Assembly: GCF_000585395.1 (NCBI RefSeq)
Contig: NZ_KK073875.1
Location: 571,186-635,185, forward strand
Source of the DNA: Saccharibacillus sacchari DSM 19268
GTDB lineage: Bacteria > Bacillota > Bacilli > Paenibacillales > Paenibacillaceae
Direction of reading: 5' to 3'
Length of the DNA stretch: 64,000 bases
Shown: positions 1-8,426 of the stretch, piece by piece
Layout: every line of letters starts with the position of its first letter
Numbering within the stretch: position 1 is the first letter of the stretch
Notes under the pieces: generated by a model
Seen by the model: the letters and a program-made list of their open reading frames with translations, nothing else
What the model was told of the DNA's origin: nothing
The model's database searches: none
Translations under genes and position numbers: made by a program

Positions 1-684
1 TGGACCAAAGCCAACCCGAATTTCGCGGAACAGTTGAAAGACGTGGAACAAGTATCCGCGGACGACGTGGAAAAAATCATCGAACTTCAACCTGACCTGA
101 TCATCGCTTCGAGCGACGTGAAGAATGCGGATAAACTTAAGCAAATCGCTCCCCTCGTGACGTACACATACAATAAAGTCGACTATCTGACTCAAATCGA
201 AGAAGTGGCTAAAGCCGTTAACAAAGGCGAAGAAGGCGCGGCCTGGGTTGCCGACTTTAAAGCGCAAGCTCAAGCTGCCGGCGAAGAAATCAAAGCCAAA
301 ATCGGCGAAGACAAAACCGTTACGGTTATGGAAGGCGATGCCAAAGCCCTTTACATCTTCGGCGATGCCTGGGGTCGCGGTACCGAAATCCTGTATCAAG
401 CCATGGGTCTGAAAATGCCGGAGAAAGTCAAAGAAGTCACTTCGTCGCAAGGCTATTACGATCTGTCGCTCGAAGTACTGCCTGAATATATGGGCGACTA
501 TGTGATCTTCAGCAAAACGCTGGCCGGAGACAACTCCTTCCAAGAAACCGATACGTACAAAAATATTCCGGCAGTCAAAGAAGGCCATGTCTATGAAGTT
601 GACGCTACAGGATTCTACTTCAACGATGCGTTGTCCCTGGAATACCAACTCGATTTCTTCAAAAAATCGTTCCTGGGCGAGTAA
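1..684 (+). CDS. Siderophore ABC transporter substrate-binding protein (5' partial)
   Basis: The reading frame is open from the first base, so the start, signal peptide and lipobox lie outside the window; 227 residues remain. The segment around residues 20-45 (DVEKIIELQPDLIIASSDVK) is typical of class III periplasmic-binding proteins of the FhuD/FeuA group, where 'kPDLII' ends a beta strand at the ligand cleft. These proteins are membrane-tethered in Gram-positives and deliver Fe(III)-siderophores to a FecCD permease. Two FecCD permease genes follow directly (9 nt gap), which fixes the family as iron/siderophore uptake. The exact siderophore cannot be read from sequence. No ATPase gene follows, as in the Bacillus feuABC arrangement that borrows an ATPase from elsewhere. 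Confidence 0.88.
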   Translation, partial: WTKANPNFAEQLKDVEQVSADDVEKIIELQPDLIIASSDVKNADKLKQIAPLVTYTYNKVDYLTQIEEVAKAVNKGEEGAAWVADFKAQAQAAGEEIKAKIGEDKTVTVMEGDAKALYIFGDAWGRGTEILYQAMGLKMPEKVKEVTSSQGYYDLSLEVLPEYMGDYVIFSKTLAGDNSFQETDTYKNIPAVKEGHVYEVDATGFYFNDALSLEYQLDFFKKSFLGE

Positions 685-693
685 GTTTGCGGG

Positions 694-1713
694 ATGAAAA
701 AGTCCGCTTCGCCTAACGTGCTCCGTTCCTTTCCGGTTAAGCTTCTGGCGTCTGTGATCCTGCTTCTCGTCGTATTCGTGGGCGCGATTCTGGTAGGCGC
801 CAAAAGCGTTTCTCTCTCGGATATCTGGTTGGCTGTGACTAGCCCGAGCGTATCCAACGATGACATTTCGGTTATTCGGGAGCTTCGGCTTCCGCGGGAG
901 ATCGGCGCGTTGCTGGTCGGTGCCGCGTTAGCCGTTTCCGGCGCGATCATGCAGGGACTGACCCGCAACCCGCTCGCCGATCCCGGATTGCTCGGCATCA
1001 CCGCAGGCGCCAATGCGGCGCTGGCCGTAGTCTTCGCTTTTCTTCCGGCTGCCGGGTACTTCAGCGTCATGGTCGCCTGCTTTATCGGAGCGGCCGTCGG
1101 CGTAATGTTCGTTTTCGGCATACTGGCGCTGCGCGGCAAGACATTGTCTCCGCTGCGCATGGTGCTGGCCGGCGCGGCCGTATCCGCGCTGCTGACCGCG
1201 CTCGCGGAAGCGATCAGCCTGGAATTCAAAATTTCGAAAAGCGTGTCCATGTGGACCTCGGGCGGCCTGATCGGCACGACCTGGGGCCAGCTTATGATCA
1301 TCACGCCTATCATTCTGGTCGGTATCCTCGTGGCTGTTCTGCTTTCCCGCCAACTGACCATCATGAGCCTGAATGAATCGACAGCGGTCGGCCTGGGGCT
1401 GAATACGGGCTGGATCAAGCTGGTGCTCTGCATCGTCGTTACCCTGCTTGCAGGTGCCGCCGTATCGCTGGTCGGCAACCTGGCTTTTGTCGGACTGATG
1501 ATTCCGCACTTGGTGCGCGTCTTCGCGGGAACCGATTATCGGACGGTTCTTCCGCTCTCCGCAATCTTCGGCGCCATGTTCATGGTCGGTGCCGATACGT
1601 TGGGACGGATGCTTAACGCGCCGCTCGAAACGCCGGTTGCCGCAATCGTCGCGGTACTGGGTCTACCTTTCTTCCTGTTTATCGTGCGCAAAGGAGGAAA
1701 GTCGCTGTCATGA
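694..1713 (+). CDS. FecCD-family siderophore ABC permease, first subunit
   Basis: A 339-residue, very hydrophobic protein of normal length for FecCD permeases (about 330-340 residues, 9-10 membrane spans). Family motifs are visible: RLPREIGALLVGAALAVSGA near residues 66-85, TRNPLADPGLLGI shortly after, and the late segment GLMIPHLVR near residue 268, which belongs to the region contacting the ATPase. It should form a heterodimer with the next gene product to carry ferric siderophore across the membrane. It starts 9 nt after the binding-protein stop with GCGGG before the ATG, and its end overlaps the next start by 4 nt, so the three genes are an operon. Confidence 0.93.
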   Translation: MKKSASPNVLRSFPVKLLASVILLLVVFVGAILVGAKSVSLSDIWLAVTSPSVSNDDISVIRELRLPREIGALLVGAALAVSGAIMQGLTRNPLADPGLLGITAGANAALAVVFAFLPAAGYFSVMVACFIGAAVGVMFVFGILALRGKTLSPLRMVLAGAAVSALLTALAEAISLEFKISKSVSMWTSGGLIGTTWGQLMIITPIILVGILVAVLLSRQLTIMSLNESTAVGLGLNTGWIKLVLCIVVTLLAGAAVSLVGNLAFVGLMIPHLVRVFAGTDYRTVLPLSAIFGAMFMVGADTLGRMLNAPLETPVAAIVAVLGLPFFLFIVRKGGKSLS

Positions 1714-2735
1714 AACCCGTATCCGAAAAAATCTCCTTACTGCAAAAACCGCAGTGGGTCGCCATGCTGCTTATGCTGTTGATTCTGGCCACCTTGGTTG
1801 TCAGTTTGGGCCTCGGCTCGTCGACCGTCTCGTTTGATCGCATACTGCCGACGTTATTCGGACAAGGAACGTTCAAAGATGAATTCGTCCTGTTCTCGAT
1901 TCGGCTGCCGCGCATTTTGATTACCCTGCTGGCCGGGATGGCCTTGGCCCTATCAGGCTCGATTCTTCAAGGGATCACCCGCAATGAGCTGGCCGATCCG
2001 GGTATCGTCGGGATCAACTCCGGCGCGGGCGTGGGCGTAGCGATCTTTTTCCTGTTCGCTCCGCTTGAAGTCGGAACCTTCGTGTATCTGCTTCCCGTTG
2101 TCGCTTTTGCCAGCGCGCTGCTGACGGCAACCTTGATCTATCTGTTCGCTTACAAGCGCGGCGAAGGCGTCCAGCCGCTCAAAATGATTCTGACCGGCGT
2201 CGGCTTTTCCACGGCGCTGTCCGGCGTCATGATCGTGCTGATCTCCTCTGTCGACCGGGTCAAAGTAGACTTCATTTCGACCTGGTTGGCCGGGAATATC
2301 TGGGGAACCGACTGGCCGTTCGTTCTTGCTCTTCTTCCGTGGCTGGTCGTGCTGGTTCCGTACGCACTATTCAAGTCCAAAGCGTTGAACTTGCTGTCGT
2401 TAGGCGAATCGTCGGCGGTCGGCGCAGGCGTTACCGTGCAAAAAGACCGTATCCTGCTGCTGCTCGCCGCTGTCGCCCTCGCCGCTTCGGCAGTCTCCGT
2501 AACGGGCGGGATCGCGTTTATCGGCCTGATGGCTCCGCATATCGCCAGAGGCCTGGTCGGCCCGGCGCATCAGCGCTTCATGCCGATCTCCGTACTGGTG
2601 GGCGGCTGGCTCCTGCTGCTCGCCGATACCATCGGCCGGAACCTGGGAGACTCCGACGGAATCGCGGCAGGTATTATCGTCGCCTTTATCGGAGCGCCGT
2701 ACTTCTTGTATTTGCTGCTGAAAAAACCAAGCTAA
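1710..2735 (+). CDS. FecCD-family siderophore ABC permease, second subunit
   Basis: A 341-residue polytopic membrane protein, paralogous to the preceding gene. It carries the FecCD signatures RLPRILITLLAGMALALSGS, TRNELADPGIVGI and GLMAPHIARGLVG. The start ATG sits in an ATGA overlap with the upstream stop and is preceded by AAAGGAGG, so translation is coupled. Together with the previous gene it forms the membrane channel of a Fe(III)-siderophore importer. A rho-independent terminator follows within 40 nt, ending the operon without an ATPase gene; the ATPase is probably encoded elsewhere (inference from Bacillus systems with a shared ATPase). Confidence 0.93.
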   Translation: MKPVSEKISLLQKPQWVAMLLMLLILATLVVSLGLGSSTVSFDRILPTLFGQGTFKDEFVLFSIRLPRILITLLAGMALALSGSILQGITRNELADPGIVGINSGAGVGVAIFFLFAPLEVGTFVYLLPVVAFASALLTATLIYLFAYKRGEGVQPLKMILTGVGFSTALSGVMIVLISSVDRVKVDFISTWLAGNIWGTDWPFVLALLPWLVVLVPYALFKSKALNLLSLGESSAVGAGVTVQKDRILLLLAAVALAASAVSVTGGIAFIGLMAPHIARGLVGPAHQRFMPISVLVGGWLLLLADTIGRNLGDSDGIAAGIIVAFIGAPYFLYLLLKKPS

Positions 2736-2770
2736 CATGCAGACTGCACAGCTCAATGTGAATAAAAAGA

Positions 2771-2803
2771 AAAATCCCGATGCCGTTGGCACCGGGATTT
2801 TTT
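2771..2803 (+). terminator. Rho-independent terminator of the siderophore operon
   Basis: The stem pairs AAAATCCCG with CGGGATTTT and an inner TGCC with GGCA, followed by a T run. It lies 36 nt after the last permease stop. The reverse strand also has a T run, so it may end the convergent mqnC transcript as well. Confidence 0.85.
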
Positions 2804-2823
2804 GTATTTGAATCGCCGATCAA

Positions 2824-3960
2824 TTAGTTTTGCATAATGAAGTCGCGTTGTACTTTCACACTCTCGTCATCGAATACTTTAAGCAAATTATACTTGGTAT
2901 CGCGCTGTGCAGGAATTTTGCCTGCCGCACGGATGATTTCCAGCGTTTGCTCGATGTTGACTTTATGCGTCGTGCCCGCGGCGGAGACGACGTTTTCTTC
3001 CATCATCGTGCTGCCGAAATCGTCGCAACCGTATTGCAGCGACATCTTGCCGACTTCCGGCCCCATCGTCACCCACGAAGACTGGAAGTGCTTGATGTTA
3101 TCGATGAAAATGCGGCTGATTGCCACGTTTTTCAGGTATTGCTCAGGGGTTTGCTTTTCCACCTTCATGTTCGTGTTATCCGGTTGGAACGTCCAAGAGA
3201 TGAACGCCAGGAACCCTTCGGAATCATAGCCGTTCTGGATGCATTCGTCCTGGGCGTCGCGTACCCGAAGCATATGCAGCGCACGCTCTTCGTAGGTTTC
3301 GCCGAAGCCGATGACCATCGTTGCCGTCGTGTTCATGCCGATTTTGTGCGCCGTCTGCATGACGTCCATCCAATCGCGCCACGAGCCCTTCAGGCGGCTG
3401 ATTTTGCGTCGCGTGCGGTCGTCGAGGATCTCTCCCCCTCCGCCCGGCAGCGAATCGAGCCCGGCTTCGTGAATCGCGCGAATCGTGTCTTCCATCGACA
3501 TTCCTGACAGCTTCTGCATTTTCATGATCTCCGCCGGAGAGAAAGAGTGCATGGTAATGTCCGGGAAATGCTGCTTGATCTTGCGCAGAATATCCAAGTA
3601 ATATTGGAAAGGCAGATCCGGATTGACTCCGCCTTGCATCAGGATTTCCGTGCCTCCGACATCTTGGGTTTCCTGGATCTTTTGCAAAATCACTTCATCG
3701 GACAGCACGTAGCCTTCCGCCGAACCCGGACGACGGTAGAATGCGCAGAAACGGCAAAAAACGTCGCATACATTCGTATAGTTGACGTTGCGTCCGATAA
3801 CGAAAGTCGTGATCGGTTCGGGATTTTTGCGAATCATCAATTCGTTCGCGACCCGGCCCAGCTTCTCGACGTCATCCGATTCATACAGGGCGATCGCGTC
3901 CTCCACGCTCAAGCGTCCCCCGTTTAAAGCTTTCTCCAATATTGCATCAACCGCACTCAT
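2824..3960 (-). CDS. mqnC: Cyclic dehypoxanthinyl futalosine synthase (radical SAM)
   Basis: This is MqnC, the radical-SAM enzyme that cyclises dehypoxanthinyl futalosine in the futalosine route to menaquinone. From the chosen start the protein is 378 residues. The 4Fe-4S motif CDVFCRFC gives the CxxxCxxC cysteines at about 65, 69 and 72, preceded by GRNVNYTN, a family hallmark. GGVNPDLPF and the C-terminal GPEVGKMSLQYGCDDFGSTM region also fit. The frame is open further upstream, but the ATG at 3960 has AAAGGAGG nine bases before it, so the upstream 23 codons are rejected. It stands alone; no other menaquinone gene is in the window. MqnE is the nearest alternative, but the motif set fits MqnC better. 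Confidence 0.88.
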   Translation of the reverse strand: MSAVDAILEKALNGGRLSVEDAIALYESDDVEKLGRVANELMIRKNPEPITTFVIGRNVNYTNVCDVFCRFCAFYRRPGSAEGYVLSDEVILQKIQETQDVGGTEILMQGGVNPDLPFQYYLDILRKIKQHFPDITMHSFSPAEIMKMQKLSGMSMEDTIRAIHEAGLDSLPGGGGEILDDRTRRKISRLKGSWRDWMDVMQTAHKIGMNTTATMVIGFGETYEERALHMLRVRDAQDECIQNGYDSEGFLAFISWTFQPDNTNMKVEKQTPEQYLKNVAISRIFIDNIKHFQSSWVTMGPEVGKMSLQYGCDDFGSTMMEENVVSAAGTTHKVNIEQTLEIIRAAGKIPAQRDTKYNLLKVFDDESVKVQRDFIMQN

Positions 3961-4137
3961 TGCATGCAGCCTCCTTTGTGAAAATAAGTTCAAATAAAGT
4001 TGGTCGAATCCGTTCAGGCTGTACTGCAAAATCTCTATTTTAAAAAGTTAAAATTATAAAGGGTACTGCAATACAATTAATCCTATCACACTTCACATAA
4101 GATTTAAATATTTGTGAACGTTACGAGACTTGCAAAA

Positions 4138-4203
4138 AGAAAAATCGACTCGTCGACGCTTGCCTCAAATGGGATGAGACAAGCCTGAGCGAGCCGATTT
4201 TAC
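4138..4203 (-). terminator. Terminator downstream of the DUF1304 gene
   Basis: A two-part hairpin: outer AAAATCGGCTCG with CGAGTCGATTTT (one mismatch) and inner CTTG/CAAG and CTCA/TGAG pairs. On the minus strand it is followed by a T-rich run. It separates the DUF1304 gene from mqnC. Confidence 0.7.
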
Positions 4204-4241
4204 GCGGTGATGCCGTTTACCTTCTATTTAAGCCGATCATT

Positions 4242-4604
4242 CTAAGCAAGCAGTACCGCAATCAGTGCGATCAATGCCGGAACAGTCTGAATAAACAGAA
4301 TCTTGACCTTGGCCGTCGCTGCGCCGTAAATCCCCGCGACCATGACGCAAGCCAGGAAGAAGATTTGAATATGCGACGCCGCCTCCGCATTCGGATAGAC
4401 CAAACCAAAGATCAATCCGGCTGCGAGAAAACCGTTATACAAGCCTTGATTGCCCGCAAGCGATACGGTCATGTCCGCAAATTTCTGCTCCAATCCGAAG
4501 GCTTTCATGCCGCGCGGTTTATTCCACATGAACATCTCCAACACCAGGATATACACGTGCAGAAGCGCAATGACTGCGACAAGGACGTTAGCTACCCATT
4601 CCAT
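4242..4604 (-). CDS. DUF1304 family small membrane protein
   Basis: A 120-residue protein with four predicted membrane spans: residues 1-22, a middle span near 55-72, one near 80-97, and a C-terminal span ending in ALIALIAVLLA. The segment HVYILVLEMFMWNKPRGMKAFGL is characteristic of DUF1304, followed by GNQGLYNGFLAAGL. Function is unknown for the family. Length matches the family norm of about 120. It lies alone between two terminator-bounded units on the same strand. Confidence 0.8.
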   Translation of the reverse strand: MEWVANVLVAVIALLHVYILVLEMFMWNKPRGMKAFGLEQKFADMTVSLAGNQGLYNGFLAAGLIFGLVYPNAEAASHIQIFFLACVMVAGIYGAATAKVKILFIQTVPALIALIAVLLA

Positions 4605-4689
4605 CGATTTCCCTCTTTTCGTTCAAGGTATGTATCTGCGTTCTCTATTTTAGCAGAAAAAACAGCTTACTCCCTTTATCCGAACAAAG

Positions 4690-5967
4690 TTAATCCATTA
4701 AAGCTTGTTCCAGATCGGCAATCAGGTCATCAATGTTCTCCAAGCCGACCGAGAAGCGCAGCAAACCGTCTCCGATTCCCCGTTCCAAACGAACTTCGCG
4801 CGGCATTGCCGCGTGCGACATCATCGGCGGATAAGACAGAATGCTTTCTACAGCACCCAGGCTGACCGCGACCAACGGCAGCTTCACTTTGTTGAGCAGG
4901 CGCTTGGCGCGCTCTTCCGACCCTACGTCAAACGATACGACCGCTCCGTAACCCGTGGATTGCTTTTCATGGATTTCGCGCCCCGGATGATCCGATAAGC
5001 CCGGGTAGTAGACCGAAGCAATATCGCCTCTTTCCGACAACCATTTCGCCAGTTTGCGCGCGCTCACTTCGCTTCGTTCCATCCGTGCGCCGAGCGTCTT
5101 CATGCCCCGGATCAACAGCCAACTGTCCTGCGGTCCCAATACCGTTCCCAGACCGTTTTGCAGTTTTTTCAGTTGTACGGCCAATTCGGGAGTCCGCGCA
5201 ACCGCAAGTCCTGCCAATACGTCGCTATGTCCGCCAAGGAACTTCGTTGCGCTATGCAGAATGATATCGACGCCCTGTTCGATCGGACGCTGGTAATAAG
5301 GCGTCATAAACGTGTTGTCGACCAGCGTCAGCAGATCATGCTCTTTGGCCCAAGCCGTCACTGCGCCGAGATCGGTAATCTTTAGCGTCGGGTTGGACGG
5401 GGTTTCCATGAACACGCCTTTGGTATTCGGACGCAGCGCGGCTTTGACTTGCTCAAGATCGGTCATGTCCACGAACGTCGTCTCGATGTTCATCCGGCTC
5501 AAGATCGTCGTCAACAAGCGATACGTTCCGCCATAGACGTCCTCGGTTACGATCAAGTGGTCGCCTGCCGAGAAGATCATCAATGCCGCGGAGATCGCCG
5601 CCATGCCGGAAGCGAAAGCGTAACCGCCAGCGCCGCCTTCGAGCAGCGAGATGTAATCTTCGAGCGCTTGGCGCGTCGGGCTGCCCGAACGGCTGTAATC
5701 GTATTGCGGCGGATCATAAATATCGAAATGGTGGAACGTGGACGCCTGATAGATCGGAACGCTGGAAGCTCCCGTGGTCGGATCGATCTCCGCGCCGAAA
5801 TGAATCAGCTTGGTATCGAAATGCCGGCCTTTGAGCGCTTCTGCTGCTTCTTCGGGCGTTTGGAGCTGAGAAGGCGCATGCTCGGCCTGTTCCGGCGTGC
5901 GTCCTTGCGGTTGAGCTGTTTTTTCCGTTCCTGTTTTCAAACTTTCTTCGCGGTTTTCGTTACTCAT
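4690..5967 (-). CDS. metC: Cystathionine beta-lyase (trans-sulfuration PLP enzyme)
   Basis: PLP-dependent Cys/Met metabolism enzyme that most likely cleaves cystathionine to homocysteine. Family motifs: SRSGSPTRQALE (phosphate-binding Tyr region), ETPSNPTLKITD, and the Schiff-base lysine K242 in HSATKFLGGHSDVLAG. The protein is 425 residues, longer than the usual 380-395 because of a polar, low-complexity N-terminal stretch of about 45 residues. It starts one nucleotide after the stop of the paralogous gene, with a GGAGG site inside that gene's end; this copies the Bacillus metI-metC order. Beta-lyase versus gamma-synthase is assigned from gene order, not from residues, so substrate is inferred. 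Confidence 0.83.
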   Translation of the reverse strand: MSNENREESLKTGTEKTAQPQGRTPEQAEHAPSQLQTPEEAAEALKGRHFDTKLIHFGAEIDPTTGASSVPIYQASTFHHFDIYDPPQYDYSRSGSPTRQALEDYISLLEGGAGGYAFASGMAAISAALMIFSAGDHLIVTEDVYGGTYRLLTTILSRMNIETTFVDMTDLEQVKAALRPNTKGVFMETPSNPTLKITDLGAVTAWAKEHDLLTLVDNTFMTPYYQRPIEQGVDIILHSATKFLGGHSDVLAGLAVARTPELAVQLKKLQNGLGTVLGPQDSWLLIRGMKTLGARMERSEVSARKLAKWLSERGDIASVYYPGLSDHPGREIHEKQSTGYGAVVSFDVGSEERAKRLLNKVKLPLVAVSLGAVESILSYPPMMSHAAMPREVRLERGIGDGLLRFSVGLENIDDLIADLEQALMD

Positions 5968-5968
5968 G

Positions 5969-7153
5969 CTAAGCCTCCGCTCCTTCCGTCTCGCGCAATG
6001 CGGCTTTCAATGCACCGTCGATATCGGCGATTAGATCGTCGATATGCTCAATACCGACCGAGAATCGCAGCAATTTATCGTCCACGCCGATGGCGTCGCG
6101 GATTTCCTGCGGAATATCGGCATGCGTTTGGATCGACGGATAGGTCATCAGCGACTCGACGCCTCCCAGGCTTTCCGCGAAAGCGACCAGCTTGATATTG
6201 CTCAGGATATGTTCGATCCAGCGCGCGTCTTTGACTTTGAAGGAGAAAATGCCCGTGTTCCCGCTCGATTGGCTATTTTGAACCTCGTGTCCCGGATGCT
6301 CCGGCAGTCCCGGGTGATAAACCGTTTCGATCTGAGGATGGGTTTGCAGGAAACGGGCCATCGCAAGCGAGTTGCTCTCGTGACGTTCCATCCGCAGCGC
6401 CAGCGTTTTCATGCCGCGCATTAATTGGTAAGAATCGCTCGGACTGAGTACCGCGCCGATCGAGTTGTGCAGGAAGAACATTTCTTCGGACAATTCTTTT
6501 CCTTTAGTGACGATCAATCCCGCAAGAACGTCGTTATGACCGCCCAGATATTTGGTTGCGCTATGCACGATAATATCGGCGCCAAGTTCGATCGGACGCT
6601 GGAAGAACGGCGTAAGCAGCGTATTGTCGACAATCGTCAAAATGCCATGCGGCTTGGCCCAGTCGGCTACGGCTTTGATGTCGGTTACCATCATCAACGG
6701 ATTGGTCGGCGTCTCGATAAATACGGCTTTGGTGTTCGGCGTGCGCAGTTTTTCGATGCCTTCGAGGTCATTGGTATCGACGTAAGAAGCGGTGATGCCG
6801 AATCGGGACAGAATACGCTCAAGCAGACGGTACGTTCCGCCGTAAAGATCCAGCGACACGATCAGGTGATCGCCTTGGCTGAACAGGGCAAAGATCGTTT
6901 GCAAAGCAGCCATGCCGGAGCTGCATGCAAAGCCGGCGTCGCCGGATTCCAGCTTCGCCGATGCTTCTTCCAGTACGGCGCGGGTCGGGTTCTTGGTGCG
7001 CGTATAATCATAGCCTGTGCTGCGGCCGAGCCCAGGGTGACGATAAGCGGTGGAATGATAGATCGGGAAAGTTACTCCGCCTGTCTGCGGGTCTTCCAGG
7101 GAACCGATCTGAGCCAATGCGCTTTCGATTTTGAGCTGTCTGTCGTCCTTCAT
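5969..7153 (-). CDS. metI: Cystathionine gamma-synthase / O-acetylhomoserine thiolyase
   Basis: A PLP enzyme of the same family as the downstream gene, 394 residues from the chosen ATG. K203 in HSATKYLGGHNDVLAG is the PLP lysine; TKNPTRAVLEE and ETPTNPLMMVTD are family motifs. It should join cysteine (or sulfide) to O-acetylhomoserine, the product of MetA encoded just upstream. Two ATGs lie near the start; the one at 7153 is seven bases after GGAGG, while that at 7159 would be one base away, so 7153 is preferred. It forms an operon with metC (1 nt gap) and probably metA (about 150 nt gap), under the SAM riboswitch. Confidence 0.85.
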   Translation of the reverse strand: MKDDRQLKIESALAQIGSLEDPQTGGVTFPIYHSTAYRHPGLGRSTGYDYTRTKNPTRAVLEEASAKLESGDAGFACSSGMAALQTIFALFSQGDHLIVSLDLYGGTYRLLERILSRFGITASYVDTNDLEGIEKLRTPNTKAVFIETPTNPLMMVTDIKAVADWAKPHGILTIVDNTLLTPFFQRPIELGADIIVHSATKYLGGHNDVLAGLIVTKGKELSEEMFFLHNSIGAVLSPSDSYQLMRGMKTLALRMERHESNSLAMARFLQTHPQIETVYHPGLPEHPGHEVQNSQSSGNTGIFSFKVKDARWIEHILSNIKLVAFAESLGGVESLMTYPSIQTHADIPQEIRDAIGVDDKLLRFSVGIEHIDDLIADIDGALKAALRETEGAEA

Positions 7154-7309
7154 GTTCATTCCTCCTAAAGGGTGGGTGAGGCGCCTGGGTTGGGCTGCCT
7201 TAAAGTTCCTATTCGTATTGCTTCGCTGGGGGCTGCGCTTACGCTAGAAACTTTTCGACAGACGGACTTCGGCGGGATGGGATATAAATAAAAAGATTAA
7301 AAGATCTTT

Positions 7310-8263
7310 TTAGATGCCTGCGCCGTAGTCGCTGAATTCGGCTTCTTTGGATTGGTCGACCTGGTCGAAAGGCGTTTCTTGGTAGACGTAATAGTTCAGC
7401 CAGTTGGAGAACAAGAGATTGGCATGGGCTCTCCATGAAGACAACGGTTTTTGGGTCGGGTCATCACCCGGGAAATAATGTTTGGGAACGGCGACGTCAA
7501 GGCCTTTGGCGATGTCACGGTCATATTCCCATTTAAGCGAGAACGGGTCGTATTCGGAATGGCCGGTGGCGAAGATTTGTTTGCCGTCTTTGGTTGCGAC
7601 GAGGTACACGCCGGCTTCTTCGGATTCGGCCAGGATTTCCAGTTCTTCGCTGCGCAGGATGTCTTCGCGCTGCACGTCGGTATGACGGGAGTGCGGGACA
7701 TCGAAAGATTCGTCGAATCCGCGCAGGAGCTGTACATTGGTTTTGTTCATGGTATGCGAGAATACTCCAAAACATTTTTCAGCCAAAGGAATTTTGCTTA
7801 CGCCGAAATGATGGTACAACCCCGCTTGCGAGGCCCAACAGATGTGCATCGTCGACGTGACGTTCTTTTTCGTCCAATTGAAAATCTGTTGAATCTCTTC
7901 CCAGTAGCTGACTTCTTCGAATTCAAGCTGTTCGACCGGTGCGCCGGTAATGATCATTCCGTCGAAACGCAGATGCTTGATCTCATCGAATGTTTTGTAA
8001 AACGTGTTCAGGTATTCTTCCGACGTATTTTTGGATGTGTGCGAGCTCGGGTAGAGTAGTGCAACGTCGACTTGCAACGGGGTGTTGCCGATCAAACGCA
8101 GCAGCTGCGTCTCGGTTGTTTCTTTGGTCGGCATCAAGTTCAAAATCGCGATGCGCAGCGGACGGATATCCTGGCTATACGCTCGGCTCTCGTCCATGAC
8201 GAAGATATTCTCCTTCAATAGCACTTCCATAGCCGGCAAATTATCAGGCACTTTAATCGGCAT
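7310..8263 (-). CDS. metA: Homoserine O-acetyltransferase, MetA type
   Basis: A 317-residue member of the MetA (glutamine-amidotransferase-like fold) family, which activates homoserine for methionine synthesis. The nucleophile is C142 in [11 protein letters not shown], and H235 and E237 in GHSEYDPF complete the active site. Residue 111 in [10 protein letters not shown] is glutamate; in this family Glu111 marks acetyl-CoA use and Gly111 succinyl-CoA use, so I call it an acetyltransferase. It is preceded by AAAGGAGTG and by an exceptionally long SAM-riboswitch leader. A weak A/T-rich hairpin spans its stop codon (about 7290-7311), so transcription may continue into metI. Confidence 0.93.
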   Translation of the reverse strand: MPIKVPDNLPAMEVLLKENIFVMDESRAYSQDIRPLRIAILNLMPTKETTETQLLRLIGNTPLQVDVALLYPSSHTSKNTSEEYLNTFYKTFDEIKHLRFDGMIITGAPVEQLEFEEVSYWEEIQQIFNWTKKNVTSTMHICWASQAGLYHHFGVSKIPLAEKCFGVFSHTMNKTNVQLLRGFDESFDVPHSRHTDVQREDILRSEELEILAESEEAGVYLVATKDGKQIFATGHSEYDPFSLKWEYDRDIAKGLDVAVPKHYFPGDDPTQKPLSSWRAHANLLFSNWLNYYVYQETPFDQVDQSKEAEFSDYGAGI

Positions 8264-8371
8264 CTACCATTCACTCCTTTTTGTTTTTTGGACTTTATTG
8301 AACCTTGAATTTGGACGGCGATCTATCAGGCATTCGGCAGCCGAAGCACCTTTCGAAATGTACGAATGGGT

Positions 8372-8409
8372 ACAAAAAAGACCTTTTCCGGGCAAGCCGA
8401 GAAAGGTCT
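8372..8409 (-). terminator. Regulated terminator of the SAM-I riboswitch
   Basis: On the minus strand AGACCTTT pairs with AAAGGTCT around an inner CGG/CCG helix and is followed by six Ts. The alternative antiterminator is visible: GAGAGAGG (8431-8424), which includes the P1 3' strand, can pair with CCTTTCTC (8405-8398) of the terminator's 5' arm with one G-U. This is the usual S-box off switch, about 108 nt before the metA start. Confidence 0.85.
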
Positions 8410-8426
8410 ATAGAAAGCTAGCGCCT

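Noticed and set aside
615-1478. 287-residue minus-strand frame
   Set aside because: It is antisense to the first FecCD permease and has no motifs.
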